The notes below the pieces were generated by a model. That model was not told the DNA's origin, did no database searches, and worked only from the letters and a program-made list of their open reading frames with translations. A stretch of DNA of 64,000 bases, from the NCBI RefSeq assembly GCF_001423085.1, contig NZ_LMNU01000034.1:186001-250000 (forward strand). Reading direction: 5' to 3'. Positions within the stretch are counted from its first letter, which is position 1. Each line of letters opens with the position of its first letter. The position numbers and the translations under genes are program-made. Below are positions 46,160-55,409 of this stretch, one piece after another. The stretch comes from Methylobacterium sp. Leaf125. Lineage in GTDB: Bacteria > Pseudomonadota > Alphaproteobacteria > Rhizobiales > Beijerinckiaceae.

Positions 46160-47854
46160 TCACGGAGGGGGCGGATCGTCGCGCAGGGCCCGGCGCAGCA
46201 CCTTGCCCACGTTGGTCTTGGGCAGGGTGTCGTGGAAGACGACCCGGCGGGGGACCTTGTAACCGGTGAGCTGCGAACGGGCGAAGGTCCGCAGGGCGTC
46301 GGTGGTCATCGCGCCGTCCTTGCGCACCACGTGCGCGACGACCATCTCGCCGGTCTCGTCGTTGACGGCGCCGACCACCGCGCATTCGAGCACGCCCGGA
46401 TGGCTCGCGAGCACGTCCTCGATCTCGTTCGGGTAGACGTTGAAGCCCGAGACCAGGATCATGTCCTTCATCCGGTCGACGATGCGGACCTGCCCGTCGG
46501 GGTTCAGCACCGCCACGTCGCCGGTGCGGAAGTAGCCGTCGGCGGTGGTGGCGCGGGCGGTCTCGTCCGGGCGCTTCCAGTAGCCGGCCATGACCTGGGG
46601 GCCGCGGACGCAGAGTTCGCCGGGCTCGCCGGCGTCGACCTCGCGGCCGTCGAGTCCCCGGATCGAGACGTCGGTCGAGGGCAAGGGATAGCCGATGGTG
46701 CCGCTCCACGCGGTGAGGTCCGGTGGGTTGACGCAGACCACCGGGGAGGTCTCGGACAGGCCGTAGCCCTCGACGATGGCGCGACCGGTGATCGCCTTCC
46801 ACTTCTCGGCGACGGCCGCCTGCACCGCCATGCCGCCGGCGATGACGAAATCGAGCTTCGAGAAGTCGACCTCGCGGATCTTCGGGTGGTTGATGAGCAG
46901 GTTGAACAGGGTGTTCACCCCCGAGAAGTGGGTGAAGGGCGTGCCCTTGAGGGTCTTGATGAAGCCGTCCGCGTCGCGCGGGTTGGCGATCAGCAGGCAG
47001 CAGCCCCCGACCTTCATGAAGAAGAAGAAACAGCAGGTCAGGGCGAAGATGTGATACAGCGGCAGCGCCGTGACCATGACGCGCGCCGCGCCGTCTTCGG
47101 CCGAGACGCGGAACCAGATCCGGCTCTGCTCGACATTGGCCATGATGTTGCGATGGGTCAGCATCGCGGCCTTGGCGACCCCCGTGGTCCCGCCGGTATA
47201 TTGCAGGAAGGCGAGGTCGTCCTGCCCGATGGGAACCCGGACCTTGGGCTTGCCGCTGCCCGCGCGGATCACCGCGTCGAAGCGGACCGCGACTCCGTTC
47301 GGGAAGCGATAGGCCGGAACCGCCTTCTTCAGATGGCGCGACGCCAGGGTGATCAGGCGCCCCTTCAGTCCGAGGCCGTCGCCGGGTCCGGCCAGGACCA
47401 CGCGGTCGAGGGTCAGGTCCGGCAGGGCGCGCACCACCGTGTGGGCGAAGTTCTCGAGGACGAAGAGGATGCGCGCGCCCGAGTCGTTCAGCTGCGCCGT
47501 CAATTCGCGCGGCGTGTAGAGCGGGTTGACGTTGACGACGGTGCAGCCGGCGAGCAGCACGCCGAAGATGGCCGCCGGATAGGCGGCGACGTTCGGCATC
47601 ATGATCGCGACGCGGTCACCCTTGGTCAGGCCCTGCGCCACCAGCCACGCGGCGATCGCCTCCGACGACGCTCCGAGCGCCGCGTAGGAGATGCGGGCGC
47701 CGAAGCTCTCCAGCGCGGGCCGCATGGCCGAGCGCGTCATGCACTCCTCGAACAGGTCGACCAGCGTCCCGAGGCCGTCGATGTCGAGTTCAGCCGGGAT
47801 GCCCGGCGGATATGCGGACAGCCACGGGCGCGCGGCGCTCCGGGTTTCGGGCAT
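46160..47854 (-). CDS. fadD: Long-chain fatty acid--CoA ligase
   Basis: A 564-aa ANL-superfamily enzyme that activates fatty acids as acyl-AMP and then acyl-CoA at the membrane. The adenylation motifs are clear: YTGGTTGVAKAAMLTHRN, VEGYGLSETSPV, YFRTGDVAV and the A8-A10 region with DRMKDMILVSGFNVYPNEIE and LPKTNVGKVLRR. The N-terminus and length match FadD. ATG at 47854 follows GGAGG. It lies 135 bp upstream of msrP on the same strand; no beta-oxidation genes are near. Confidence 0.94.
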   Translation of the reverse strand: MPETRSAARPWLSAYPPGIPAELDIDGLGTLVDLFEECMTRSAMRPALESFGARISYAALGASSEAIAAWLVAQGLTKGDRVAIMMPNVAAYPAAIFGVLLAGCTVVNVNPLYTPRELTAQLNDSGARILFVLENFAHTVVRALPDLTLDRVVLAGPGDGLGLKGRLITLASRHLKKAVPAYRFPNGVAVRFDAVIRAGSGKPKVRVPIGQDDLAFLQYTGGTTGVAKAAMLTHRNIMANVEQSRIWFRVSAEDGAARVMVTALPLYHIFALTCCFFFFMKVGGCCLLIANPRDADGFIKTLKGTPFTHFSGVNTLFNLLINHPKIREVDFSKLDFVIAGGMAVQAAVAEKWKAITGRAIVEGYGLSETSPVVCVNPPDLTAWSGTIGYPLPSTDVSIRGLDGREVDAGEPGELCVRGPQVMAGYWKRPDETARATTADGYFRTGDVAVLNPDGQVRIVDRMKDMILVSGFNVYPNEIEDVLASHPGVLECAVVGAVNDETGEMVVAHVVRKDGAMTTDALRTFARSQLTGYKVPRRVVFHDTLPKTNVGKVLRRALRDDPPPP

Positions 47855-47939
47855 GTCGATCCTCCCTGCGATGCGACCCGGCGGCTTCCTGCCTCCTTAG
47901 TTCACATCTAAACCATCCTCGGCCATCCCGGCGGCGGGA

Positions 47940-48635
47940 TCAAGCGGCGGCGCGGGACGGGGGCCGACGATCCGGCCCCGTCGTGAGACCGTTGCAACTC
48001 AGGTGCGGCAGAAACGCGATGCCGGCCAGGGTACAGGCTAACAGGGCATCCCCGATCGTCATCGATCGCCGCGGCCAGAGGCCGAAACCCGCCGTATGGG
48101 CGAGGCCGAGTACGGCGAGGGCGAACCAGAGGGCCAGGCAACGAACCAGGACGTCGGCAGCGGCCCGCAGCCAGGGCCGGGACTGGGATCGGCGGGAAGG
48201 ACCGTTGCCGATGAGCAGGGCGCCGATCGCCAGGACGCTCCCGAACACCGTCGCGGCCAGTGCCGATCCGAGGGCGTAGGCCGCCGGCATCGGCTGCTGC
48301 GTGATGAAGGCGGTACCACCGCTGGCGAAGGCCAGGCGCAGGGCCACGCCGCCGAAGGTTGGATAGAGGCAGGCCGCCAGGAACAGCGCCAGGGCCAGGG
48401 CCCCGCCGATGAGCCGGCGGAGCCAGCCGGCGGGACCCGGTCGCAGGATCCGCAGGGCAAGGCAGGCGAGCCCGTAGACGATCGCCACCGCGAAGAGCGG
48501 GTAGCGATCGAGGAAGAAGCCGTAGAAGCGGGCGTCGAGTTCGGGCGGCAGGGCCACCCGTTGGTCGAAGCCCGTGGCGAAGGCGAGCGCGATCGCCAGG
48601 AGCGCTGCTGCCAGCGGAAGCAAAGCCGGCAGCAC
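47940..48635 (-). CDS. Polytopic membrane protein of unknown function
   Basis: A 231-aa protein with about five membrane helices: the N-terminal LPLAAALLAIALAF, FAVAIVYGLACLAL, ALALALFLAACLYP, ALAATVFGSVLAIGALLIG, and ALWFALAVLGLAH, with a final shorter hydrophobic stretch before an Arg-rich tail. GTG at 48635 lies three bases after the pepA stop, implying translational coupling. This is the place where holC (DNA polymerase III chi) often follows pepA, but the protein is not HolC. No family recognised. Confidence 0.7.
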   Translation of the reverse strand: MLPALLPLAAALLAIALAFATGFDQRVALPPELDARFYGFFLDRYPLFAVAIVYGLACLALRILRPGPAGWLRRLIGGALALALFLAACLYPTFGGVALRLAFASGGTAFITQQPMPAAYALGSALAATVFGSVLAIGALLIGNGPSRRSQSRPWLRAAADVLVRCLALWFALAVLGLAHTAGFGLWPRRSMTIGDALLACTLAGIAFLPHLSCNGLTTGPDRRPPSRAAA

Positions 48636-48640
48636 GCGGC

Positions 48641-50137
48641 TCAGGCCTCGTAGTTGTCGCGCACCAGACGGTCGAGCAGGCGCACGCCCCAGCCCGCACC
48701 CCAGCTTCGGTTGATCTCGCTCGCCGACGAGGACATCGCCACGCCGGCGATGTCGAGATGCGCCCACGGCACGTCGTTGACGTAGCGCTTCAGGAAGGAC
48801 GCCGCCGTGGCCGCGCCACCATGGCGGCCGCCGGAGTTCTTCATGTCGGCGAACTTCGAGTCGATCGCCTTGTCGTAGGCCGGGATCAGCGGCATCCGCC
48901 ACACGGCCTCCCCCGTCGCCTCGCCGGCCGCGGTGATCTTGGCCGAGAGGGCATCGTCGTTGGAGAACATCCCGGCGATGTCCTGGCCGAGGGCGACGAT
49001 GATCGCCCCCGTCAGGGTCGCGAGGTCGATCATGAACTTCGGCTTGTAGGCGCTCTGGATGTGCCAGAGCACGTCGGCGAGGACGAGGCGGCCCTCGGCG
49101 TCGGTGTTGATGATCTCGATGGTCTGGCCCGACATCGAGGTGATGATGTCGCTCGGGCGCATGGCGTTGCCGTCCGGCATGTTCTCGACGATGCCGATGG
49201 CGCCGACCACGTTCACCTTCGCCTTGCGGCTGGCGAGCGCGTGCATCGTGCCGACGACGCAGGCGGCGCCGCCCATGTCGCCCTTCATGTCCTCCATGCC
49301 GCCGGCGGACTTGATCGAGACGCCGCCGGAATCGAAGCAGACGCCCTTGCCGATGAAGGCCAGGGGCGCCTCGGCCGGGTCGGCGGCGCCGTTCCAGCGC
49401 ATCACCACAACGCGGGCCTCCTTCGTCGAGCCCTGCGCCACGGCCAGGAGGGCGCGCATGCCGAGCGCCTCCAGCTTGCCTGGGCCGAGAACCTCGACCT
49501 CGACGCCGAGCTGCGTCAGGGCCTCGGCGCGCCGAGCGAACTCCTCCGGGTAGAGGACGTTCGGCGGCTCGTTGATGAGCTCGCGCGCCAGGATGACGCC
49601 GTCGGAGACTGCCTCCGAAACCTTCGCGGCGGCCTCGGCGGCGGCGACATCGGCCACCATCAGGGTCAGCGCGGTCCCCTTGGCCTCCTCGCCCTCGGGC
49701 TTCTTCTTGGTCTTGTAGCGGTCGAAGCTGTAGTGGCGCAGGCGGGCCCCGAGGGCGAAGTCGGCGGCGTTCGCCGCGGTGACGTCGAGGCCGGCGAGGA
49801 TCAGCGCGGCCCGGGCGCTCCGGCCCGAGACCTTGCTGGCGGTGAAGCCGCCGAGCGCCGGCCAGTCGAGCTTGGCGCGGTCCTTCTCCGAACCGAGGCC
49901 GATCACCACGAGGCGGTCCGCGTCGAGGCCGGCGGGCGCGGGCAGCGCCAGGGCCGACAGGGACTTGCCCTTGAAGCGCTCGCTGGCCGCCGCGCGCGCC
50001 ACGAGATCGGCCACGCCGCCGCCGATCGCCTGGGCCACGGCCGGAGCCACGGCGAGGTCGTCGCCGACGAAGAGGACGACGTCGCCCTGGCCCACCGGGC
50101 CGAGGGGCCCGAACGCGATCGTGATTCCGTCCGCCAT
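48641..50137 (-). CDS. pepA: Leucyl aminopeptidase PepA
   Basis: A 498-aa M17 peptidase that trims N-terminal residues from peptides in the cytoplasm and, in E. coli, also binds DNA. The C-terminal catalytic domain has FIGKGVCFDSGGVSIK with metal ligands Lys and Asp, DMKGDMGGAA, and the NTDAEGRLVLADVL signature. The N-terminal domain (about 1-165) is normal in length. ATG at 50137 is preferred; the very long frame upstream overlaps the opposing lptF gene and is a shadow. Divergent from lptF across 282 bp. Confidence 0.96.
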   Translation of the reverse strand: MADGITIAFGPLGPVGQGDVVLFVGDDLAVAPAVAQAIGGGVADLVARAAASERFKGKSLSALALPAPAGLDADRLVVIGLGSEKDRAKLDWPALGGFTASKVSGRSARAALILAGLDVTAANAADFALGARLRHYSFDRYKTKKKPEGEEAKGTALTLMVADVAAAEAAAKVSEAVSDGVILARELINEPPNVLYPEEFARRAEALTQLGVEVEVLGPGKLEALGMRALLAVAQGSTKEARVVVMRWNGAADPAEAPLAFIGKGVCFDSGGVSIKSAGGMEDMKGDMGGAACVVGTMHALASRKAKVNVVGAIGIVENMPDGNAMRPSDIITSMSGQTIEIINTDAEGRLVLADVLWHIQSAYKPKFMIDLATLTGAIIVALGQDIAGMFSNDDALSAKITAAGEATGEAVWRMPLIPAYDKAIDSKFADMKNSGGRHGGAATAASFLKRYVNDVPWAHLDIAGVAMSSSASEINRSWGAGWGVRLLDRLVRDNYEA

Positions 50138-50419
50138 GACGCTAGCTTTCCGAGGATTGGGCTCGAACGAACCATGCGTTCGAAGTGGTGCGTGCAGGAT
50201 GTGCGGAGCGGCACGGCATTGGACGTGCCACCCCCGGCGCTTCTGTGTACCTGTTGAGGCACAGAACGCAACGCGACCGGACGGCCGTGAAAGCGCCCGA
50301 ATCGGCGCGCCCCGATCGGAGTCGACGGCCGGGGGGCGGGACGGGTAGAAACGGGCGGGGCCGAGGCCTCGCCGGGCGATGCGGGGGGCGATCCGCGAGA
50401 CGCCGATCCACGAGAACCC

Positions 50420-51589
50420 ATGACGCAGATCGAGCGCTACATCTTCAAAATCGCGCTCGGGGCCTTCTTCGCCTGCCTCGTCGGCCTGACCGGCACGATC
50501 TGGGTGACGCAGGCCCTGCGCGAGCTCGACCTCATCACCGCCAAGGGCCAGACCCTGGTGATCTTCTTCCTCATCACCGGCCTGTCGCTGCCGACGCTGA
50601 TCACCGTGATCGCCCCGGTGGCCCTGTTCATCGCCGTCGTCTACGCGCTGAACAAGCTCAACGGGGATTCCGAGCTCATCGTGATGTCGGCGGCCGGGAT
50701 GCGGCCGCGGCAGATCCTGCGCCCCTTCCTCAGCCTCGGCCTCGCGGTCAGCCTCGCGGTGGCCTTCCTGACGATCCAGGTGATGCCGTCGTCGTTCCAG
50801 GAACTGCGCGACGTGCTGACCCGCGTGCGCGGCGACTTCATCGCGAACGTGGTCAAGGAGGGCCAGTTCACCAGCCTCGACAGCGGCATCACCTTCCACT
50901 TCCGCGAGCGCGGCCCGGGCGGCGCCCTGCTCGGCCTGTTCATCCAGGACAAGCGCGAGGCCGGCAAGTCGGTGGTCTACCTCGCCGAGCGCGGGCAGGC
51001 GCTGGAATACGGCGGCCAGAGCTATCTCGCCCTCGAGAAGGGGAGCATCCACCGGCAGCAGAAGGAGTCCCGCGACGCCTCGATCATCACCTTCGAGCGC
51101 TACACCGTCGACCTCGCCGCCTTCACGCCCCCCGATGCGGAACTGGTCTACAAGCCGCGCGAGCGCGCCACGGCGCAGCTGCTGTTCCCCGATACCAGCG
51201 AGACCTACTACAAGCAGCAGAAGGGCCGCTTCCGGGCCGAGCTGCACGACCGGCTCTCGTCCTGGCTCTACCCGCTGGCGCTCACCTTCATCGCCTTCGC
51301 GGCGCTCGGCGACCCGCGCACCACCCGCCAGGGGCGCGGCCTCGCGGTGGCCGGCGCCGTCCTCGCGGTGGTGGTGGTGCGCATCGGGGGCTTCGCGGCC
51401 TCCAGCGCCGCGGCGCGCAGCCAGGGCGCGGTCGTTGCGGTCTACGCCGTACCTCTCCTCGCCATCCTGATCTCCGCGATGGTGATCTTCAACGGCGGGG
51501 CGATGCGGGACTGGAACGCCCGGGTCGCTCGGGCCGCGACCGGGTTCGTCGGCCGCTTCGGCCGGCGTCCGCGCCTCGGCGTGCAGTGA
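50420..51589 (+). CDS. lptF: LPS export ABC transporter permease LptF
   Basis: A 389-aa inner-membrane protein. It has three helices near the N-terminus (IALGAFFACLVGLTGTIWV, LPTLITVIAPVALFIAVVY), a large periplasmic jellyroll from about 115 to 270 (FTSLDSGITFHFRERG), and helices at the C-terminus (LYPLALTFIAFAALGD). With LptG it forms the channel that the ATPase LptB2 uses to pull lipopolysaccharide from the inner membrane. It starts the cluster lptF-lptG-lptD-pdxA-rsmA; lptG begins 15 bp later. Confidence 0.95.
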   Translation: MTQIERYIFKIALGAFFACLVGLTGTIWVTQALRELDLITAKGQTLVIFFLITGLSLPTLITVIAPVALFIAVVYALNKLNGDSELIVMSAAGMRPRQILRPFLSLGLAVSLAVAFLTIQVMPSSFQELRDVLTRVRGDFIANVVKEGQFTSLDSGITFHFRERGPGGALLGLFIQDKREAGKSVVYLAERGQALEYGGQSYLALEKGSIHRQQKESRDASIITFERYTVDLAAFTPPDAELVYKPRERATAQLLFPDTSETYYKQQKGRFRAELHDRLSSWLYPLALTFIAFAALGDPRTTRQGRGLAVAGAVLAVVVVRIGGFAASSAAARSQGAVVAVYAVPLLAILISAMVIFNGGAMRDWNARVARAATGFVGRFGRRPRLGVQ

Positions 51590-51604
51590 GGCGGAGCTGA
51601 CGCC

Positions 51605-52693
51605 ATGCTGATCGGCGCCACCCTCGGCCGCTACTTCGCGATGCGCTTCGTGCGCACGATCCTGGGCGTGTTCCTCACGGTCTTCACGCTCGTCTACACC
51701 CTGGACTTCGTCGAGCTCCTGCGTCGCGCCGGCGATGCCGAGGGCGCGTCCACAGGTTTGATGGCGCAGCTCTCGCTCTACCGCACCCCGGCGGTGGCCG
51801 AGGGCGTGCTGCCCTTCGCCATCCTGTTCGGCTCGATGGCCGCCCTGCTCCAGCTCTCACGCAAGCTCGAACTGGTGGTGGCCCGGGCCGCCGGCATCTC
51901 GGCCTGGCAGTTCCTGCAGCCGGGCGTGTTCGTCGCCCTCGCCATCGGGGCCTTCACCGTGGGGGTCTACAATCCGGTCTCGGCGCTGATGAAGCAGCGC
52001 TCCACCGAGATCGAGGCGAAGATCTTCTCGCGCTCGACCAAGGCCAATTCGGGCAAGGACCTCTGGATCCGCCAGCGCAGCCTCGACGGGCAGGCGATCA
52101 TCCGGGCCGACACCGCGGTGGAGGGCACGACCACGCTGGCCGGCGTCTCGGTCTTCACCTTCGACGAGGCCGGCATCTTCACCGCGCAGATCGAGGCGGC
52201 CAAGGCCAGCCTCCACGACGGCTACTGGGAATTGAGCCAGGCCCGGGTGATGGCCAAGGGCCAGCCGGCCGAGAGCTTCGACACCTACCTGATCGCCTCG
52301 ACGCTGGTGCCGTCCCAGGTGCGCCAGCGCTTCACGCCGCCGGAATCCGTGCCTTTCTGGCAACTGCCGGAGACCATTTCGCGCTTCGAGCGGGCCGGCC
52401 TCGATGCCACGCGGTACCGCCTGCAATACGACGTGCTGCTGGCCCGGCCTGTCCTGTTCCTGGCCATGGTGCTGGTGGCGGCCAGCGTTTCCTTAAGGTT
52501 CTTCCGCTTTGGTGGTGTCGGCAAACTGGTGCTGGGCGGCGTCGCGGCGGGGTTCGTGCTGTACGTCGCCCGACAGGTGCTGGAAGGCCTCGGTGCCTCG
52601 GGAATCGTGACGCCGGCTGTGGCGGCGTGGTTCCCGGCCGTGGTAGGGAGTCTCCTTGGTACGCTCACGCTTCTCTATCAGGAGGACGGCTGA
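51605..52693 (+). CDS. lptG: LPS export ABC transporter permease LptG
   Basis: A 362-aa partner of LptF with the same layout: N-terminal helices (FVRTILGVFLTVFTLVYTLDFVELLRR), a periplasmic domain (WIRQRSLDGQAIIRA) and C-terminal helices (PVLFLAMVLVAASVSLRFFR, LGGVAAGFVLYVARQVLEGLG). GGAGCTGACGCC precedes the ATG. Its stop overlaps the lptD start by one base (TGATG), so translation is coupled. Confidence 0.95.
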   Translation: MLIGATLGRYFAMRFVRTILGVFLTVFTLVYTLDFVELLRRAGDAEGASTGLMAQLSLYRTPAVAEGVLPFAILFGSMAALLQLSRKLELVVARAAGISAWQFLQPGVFVALAIGAFTVGVYNPVSALMKQRSTEIEAKIFSRSTKANSGKDLWIRQRSLDGQAIIRADTAVEGTTTLAGVSVFTFDEAGIFTAQIEAAKASLHDGYWELSQARVMAKGQPAESFDTYLIASTLVPSQVRQRFTPPESVPFWQLPETISRFERAGLDATRYRLQYDVLLARPVLFLAMVLVAASVSLRFFRFGGVGKLVLGGVAAGFVLYVARQVLEGLGASGIVTPAVAAWFPAVVGSLLGTLTLLYQEDG

Positions 52694-55374
52694 TGTCGGA
52701 CTCGGTGGTGGCGAAGGGGCGCAAGCCTTGGCAGGAGTTGGGACTGGCGTTGCGTAAGGTCGCCGACATCACGTTGGCCACGGGGTTCGTGGTGCTGCTC
52801 ACGGCCGTCGCCCCCGCGGCGCCCGGCGGGCAGGCGCTCGCCCAGGGTGTGCCCAAGACGGCTGCGGCGAAGTCGGCGGCAGGCAAGCCGGATTCAGGCA
52901 AACTGGATTCGGCCAAGCCGGCCGAGCGCCTCCTCGTGGAAGCCTCCGAGCTCGTCTACGACAACGACCGCAACACGGTGACGGCCCGCGGCAATGCCGA
53001 GCTGCATTACGGCCCGCGCACCCTGCAGGCCGACCGGGTGATCTACGACCGCAAGGTGAGCCGCGTCTTCGCCGAGGGCAACGTCCGCCTGACGGAGGCG
53101 TCGGGCGCCGTGGTCACCGGCTCCAAGATGGAGCTCACCGACGATTTCAAGAACGGCTTCATCGACGCGCTCCGGGTGCAGCAGAGCGTCGAGCTCAACG
53201 GGCAGACCGTCCGCACCCGCTTCTCGGCCCCCCGCGCCGAGCGGATCGAGGGCGACAGCACCAGCTTCGAATACGGCACCTACACCGCCTGCGAGCCGTG
53301 CAAGAACAATCCGGAGACGCCGCCGCTCTGGCAGATCCGCGCCACCAAGATCATCCACAACAACCAGACCCATACCGTCGCGTTCGAGGAATCGACCCTC
53401 GAGGTCGGCGGCATCCCGGTCGCCTACCTGCCGTATTTCGAGACCGCCGACCCGACGGTGAAGCGCAAGACCGGCTTCCTGACGCCGCGCTTCCTCACCT
53501 CGACGGCCCTGGGCTCCGGCCTCGCGACCCCGTTCTTCGTCAACCTGGCGCCGAACTACGACCTGACGCTGTCGCCGGCCTTCCTCAGCAACCAGGGCGT
53601 CCTCGGCCAGGCGGAGTTCCGCCATCGCCTGGAAACGGGCTCCTACAACCTGCGCCTCTCCGGCATCTTCCAGACCACGCCGAGCGCCTTCCTGCCCGGC
53701 CCGCTCGGCGCAGGCGACCGCGACTTCCGCGGCTCGGTGGAGTCGAAGGGCCAGTTCTACATCAACGACCGCTGGCGCACGGGCTGGGACATCGTCGGCG
53801 TCACCGACAAGTGGTTCCTCGACAACTACCGCATCCGCAACCAGAGCATCACGACGGACTACTTCCGTGAGGCCGTCTCGACGGCCTACCTGATCGGTCA
53901 GGGCGATCGCTCGTGGTTCGAGGCGCGGGGCTACTACTTCAAGGGCCTGTCGAGCTTCGACTGGCAGAAGGAGCAGCCCTTCGTCGCGCCGGTGATCGAC
54001 TACGACAAGCGCATCAACGGGCCGGGCTTCCTCGGCGGCGAGGTGCGGTTCGAGGCCAACATCACCAGCCTGACCCGTCAGGCGACGGATTTCCAGGCGG
54101 TCCAGAGCCCGACGGCCTATCTGCAGACGCCGACGATCAACGGCAGGACCTACTACCTCTACGAGACCTGCACGTCCTTCTCGCGCGGCCAGTGCGTGAT
54201 CCGGGGCCTCGCCGGCACGAACACCCGCGCCTCGGCCCAGCTCTCCTGGCGCCGCAGCTTCATCGACGACGTCGGCCAGGTCTTCACGCCCTTCGCCTAC
54301 CTGCGCACGGACGCGTTCTTCGTCGACCCGCGCACCTCCGGCTACCAGAACGCCCTGTCCGCCAACATCGCGACGCAGGATGCGGACTTCTCGGGCCGGG
54401 TGCTGCCCGCCGTCGGCATCGACTACCGCTACCCGTTCGTCAGCAATTTCGGACCGCTGGGCGTGCACACGATCGAGCCGATCGCGCAGGTGATCGCGCG
54501 GCCGAGCGAGACCCATATCGGCCGCCTGCCGAACGAGGATGCCCAGAGCCTGATCTTCGACGACACCTCGCTGTTCGAGTGGGACAAGTTCTCGGGCTAC
54601 GACCGGGTCGAGGGCGGCGTGCGCACCAATCTCGGCGCGCAGTACTCCGTCGTGACCCCGGCCGGCTGGTACGCGAACGTCATGTTCGGCGAGTCGATCC
54701 AGATCGCCGGCGTGAACTCGTTCCGCCGCGGCGATATCGCCAATGTGGGCCTCGATTCCGGCCTCGACACCCGGGCCTCGGACTTCGTCGGCCGGTTCCA
54801 GCTCTCGCCGAATCAGCACATCACCTTCATCACCCGCGGACGCTTCGATCACGCCGATCTCGGGGTGAACCGGGTCGAGACCGGGGTGATCGCCCGCCTC
54901 GCCCCCTTCGCGCCGATCGACCTCTCGGCGTTCTACTCCTACTACAAGGCCCAGCCGGCCCTCGGCTTCGCCAACCGCCGCGAGGGCATCACCGCCTCGG
55001 CCACCTATCACGTGACCCCGAACTGGTTCGTCACGGGCTCGGCCCTGGTGGACCTGTCGCACTACCTCGACGTGCGCGACAACTTCCAGACCGCCTACGC
55101 CTCCTACCTGGCGAACCCCGTCGGGGACGCCCCCGTCTACCGCAACCCGGGGCGCGCCTACCTGTCGGGCATGAGCATCGGCGGCGGCTACCAGGACGAG
55201 TGCACGACGGTGTCGGTCAACTACATCGTCTCGCCGGTGGCGGCCGCTCTCGGCACCAGCGAGCGCAACCGGACCGTCCTGCTCCGGCTCGAACTGAAGA
55301 CCCTGGGCGAGGCGGATTTCCGCCAGAACCTGAACACGGCCATCACGGCCGACGGCATCTCGACGGTCCGCTGA
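52693..55374 (+). CDS. lptD: LPS assembly protein LptD
   Basis: An 893-aa outer-membrane protein that inserts lipopolysaccharide into the outer leaflet with LptE. A hydrophobic leader (VADITLATGFVVLLTAVA) is followed by a short Lys/Ser repeat (GKPDSGKLDSAKP, from a 15-bp repeat), the OstA-like beta-taco (DNDRNTVTARGNAELHYG, residues about 85-230) and a large beta-barrel ending near the C-terminus. The leader is longer than usual because about 30 residues precede the hydrophobic core. surA, which usually follows, is missing; pdxA begins 35 bp later. Confidence 0.95.
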   Translation: MSDSVVAKGRKPWQELGLALRKVADITLATGFVVLLTAVAPAAPGGQALAQGVPKTAAAKSAAGKPDSGKLDSAKPAERLLVEASELVYDNDRNTVTARGNAELHYGPRTLQADRVIYDRKVSRVFAEGNVRLTEASGAVVTGSKMELTDDFKNGFIDALRVQQSVELNGQTVRTRFSAPRAERIEGDSTSFEYGTYTACEPCKNNPETPPLWQIRATKIIHNNQTHTVAFEESTLEVGGIPVAYLPYFETADPTVKRKTGFLTPRFLTSTALGSGLATPFFVNLAPNYDLTLSPAFLSNQGVLGQAEFRHRLETGSYNLRLSGIFQTTPSAFLPGPLGAGDRDFRGSVESKGQFYINDRWRTGWDIVGVTDKWFLDNYRIRNQSITTDYFREAVSTAYLIGQGDRSWFEARGYYFKGLSSFDWQKEQPFVAPVIDYDKRINGPGFLGGEVRFEANITSLTRQATDFQAVQSPTAYLQTPTINGRTYYLYETCTSFSRGQCVIRGLAGTNTRASAQLSWRRSFIDDVGQVFTPFAYLRTDAFFVDPRTSGYQNALSANIATQDADFSGRVLPAVGIDYRYPFVSNFGPLGVHTIEPIAQVIARPSETHIGRLPNEDAQSLIFDDTSLFEWDKFSGYDRVEGGVRTNLGAQYSVVTPAGWYANVMFGESIQIAGVNSFRRGDIANVGLDSGLDTRASDFVGRFQLSPNQHITFITRGRFDHADLGVNRVETGVIARLAPFAPIDLSAFYSYYKAQPALGFANRREGITASATYHVTPNWFVTGSALVDLSHYLDVRDNFQTAYASYLANPVGDAPVYRNPGRAYLSGMSIGGGYQDECTTVSVNYIVSPVAAALGTSERNRTVLLRLELKTLGEADFRQNLNTAITADGISTVR

Positions 55375-55409
55375 GGCGGTCCACCCCTCGAACGACGCGG
55401 AGTGATGCG

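Noticed and set aside
52894..55062. Antisense frame inside lptD
   Set aside because: Shadow of a well-supported gene on the other strand.
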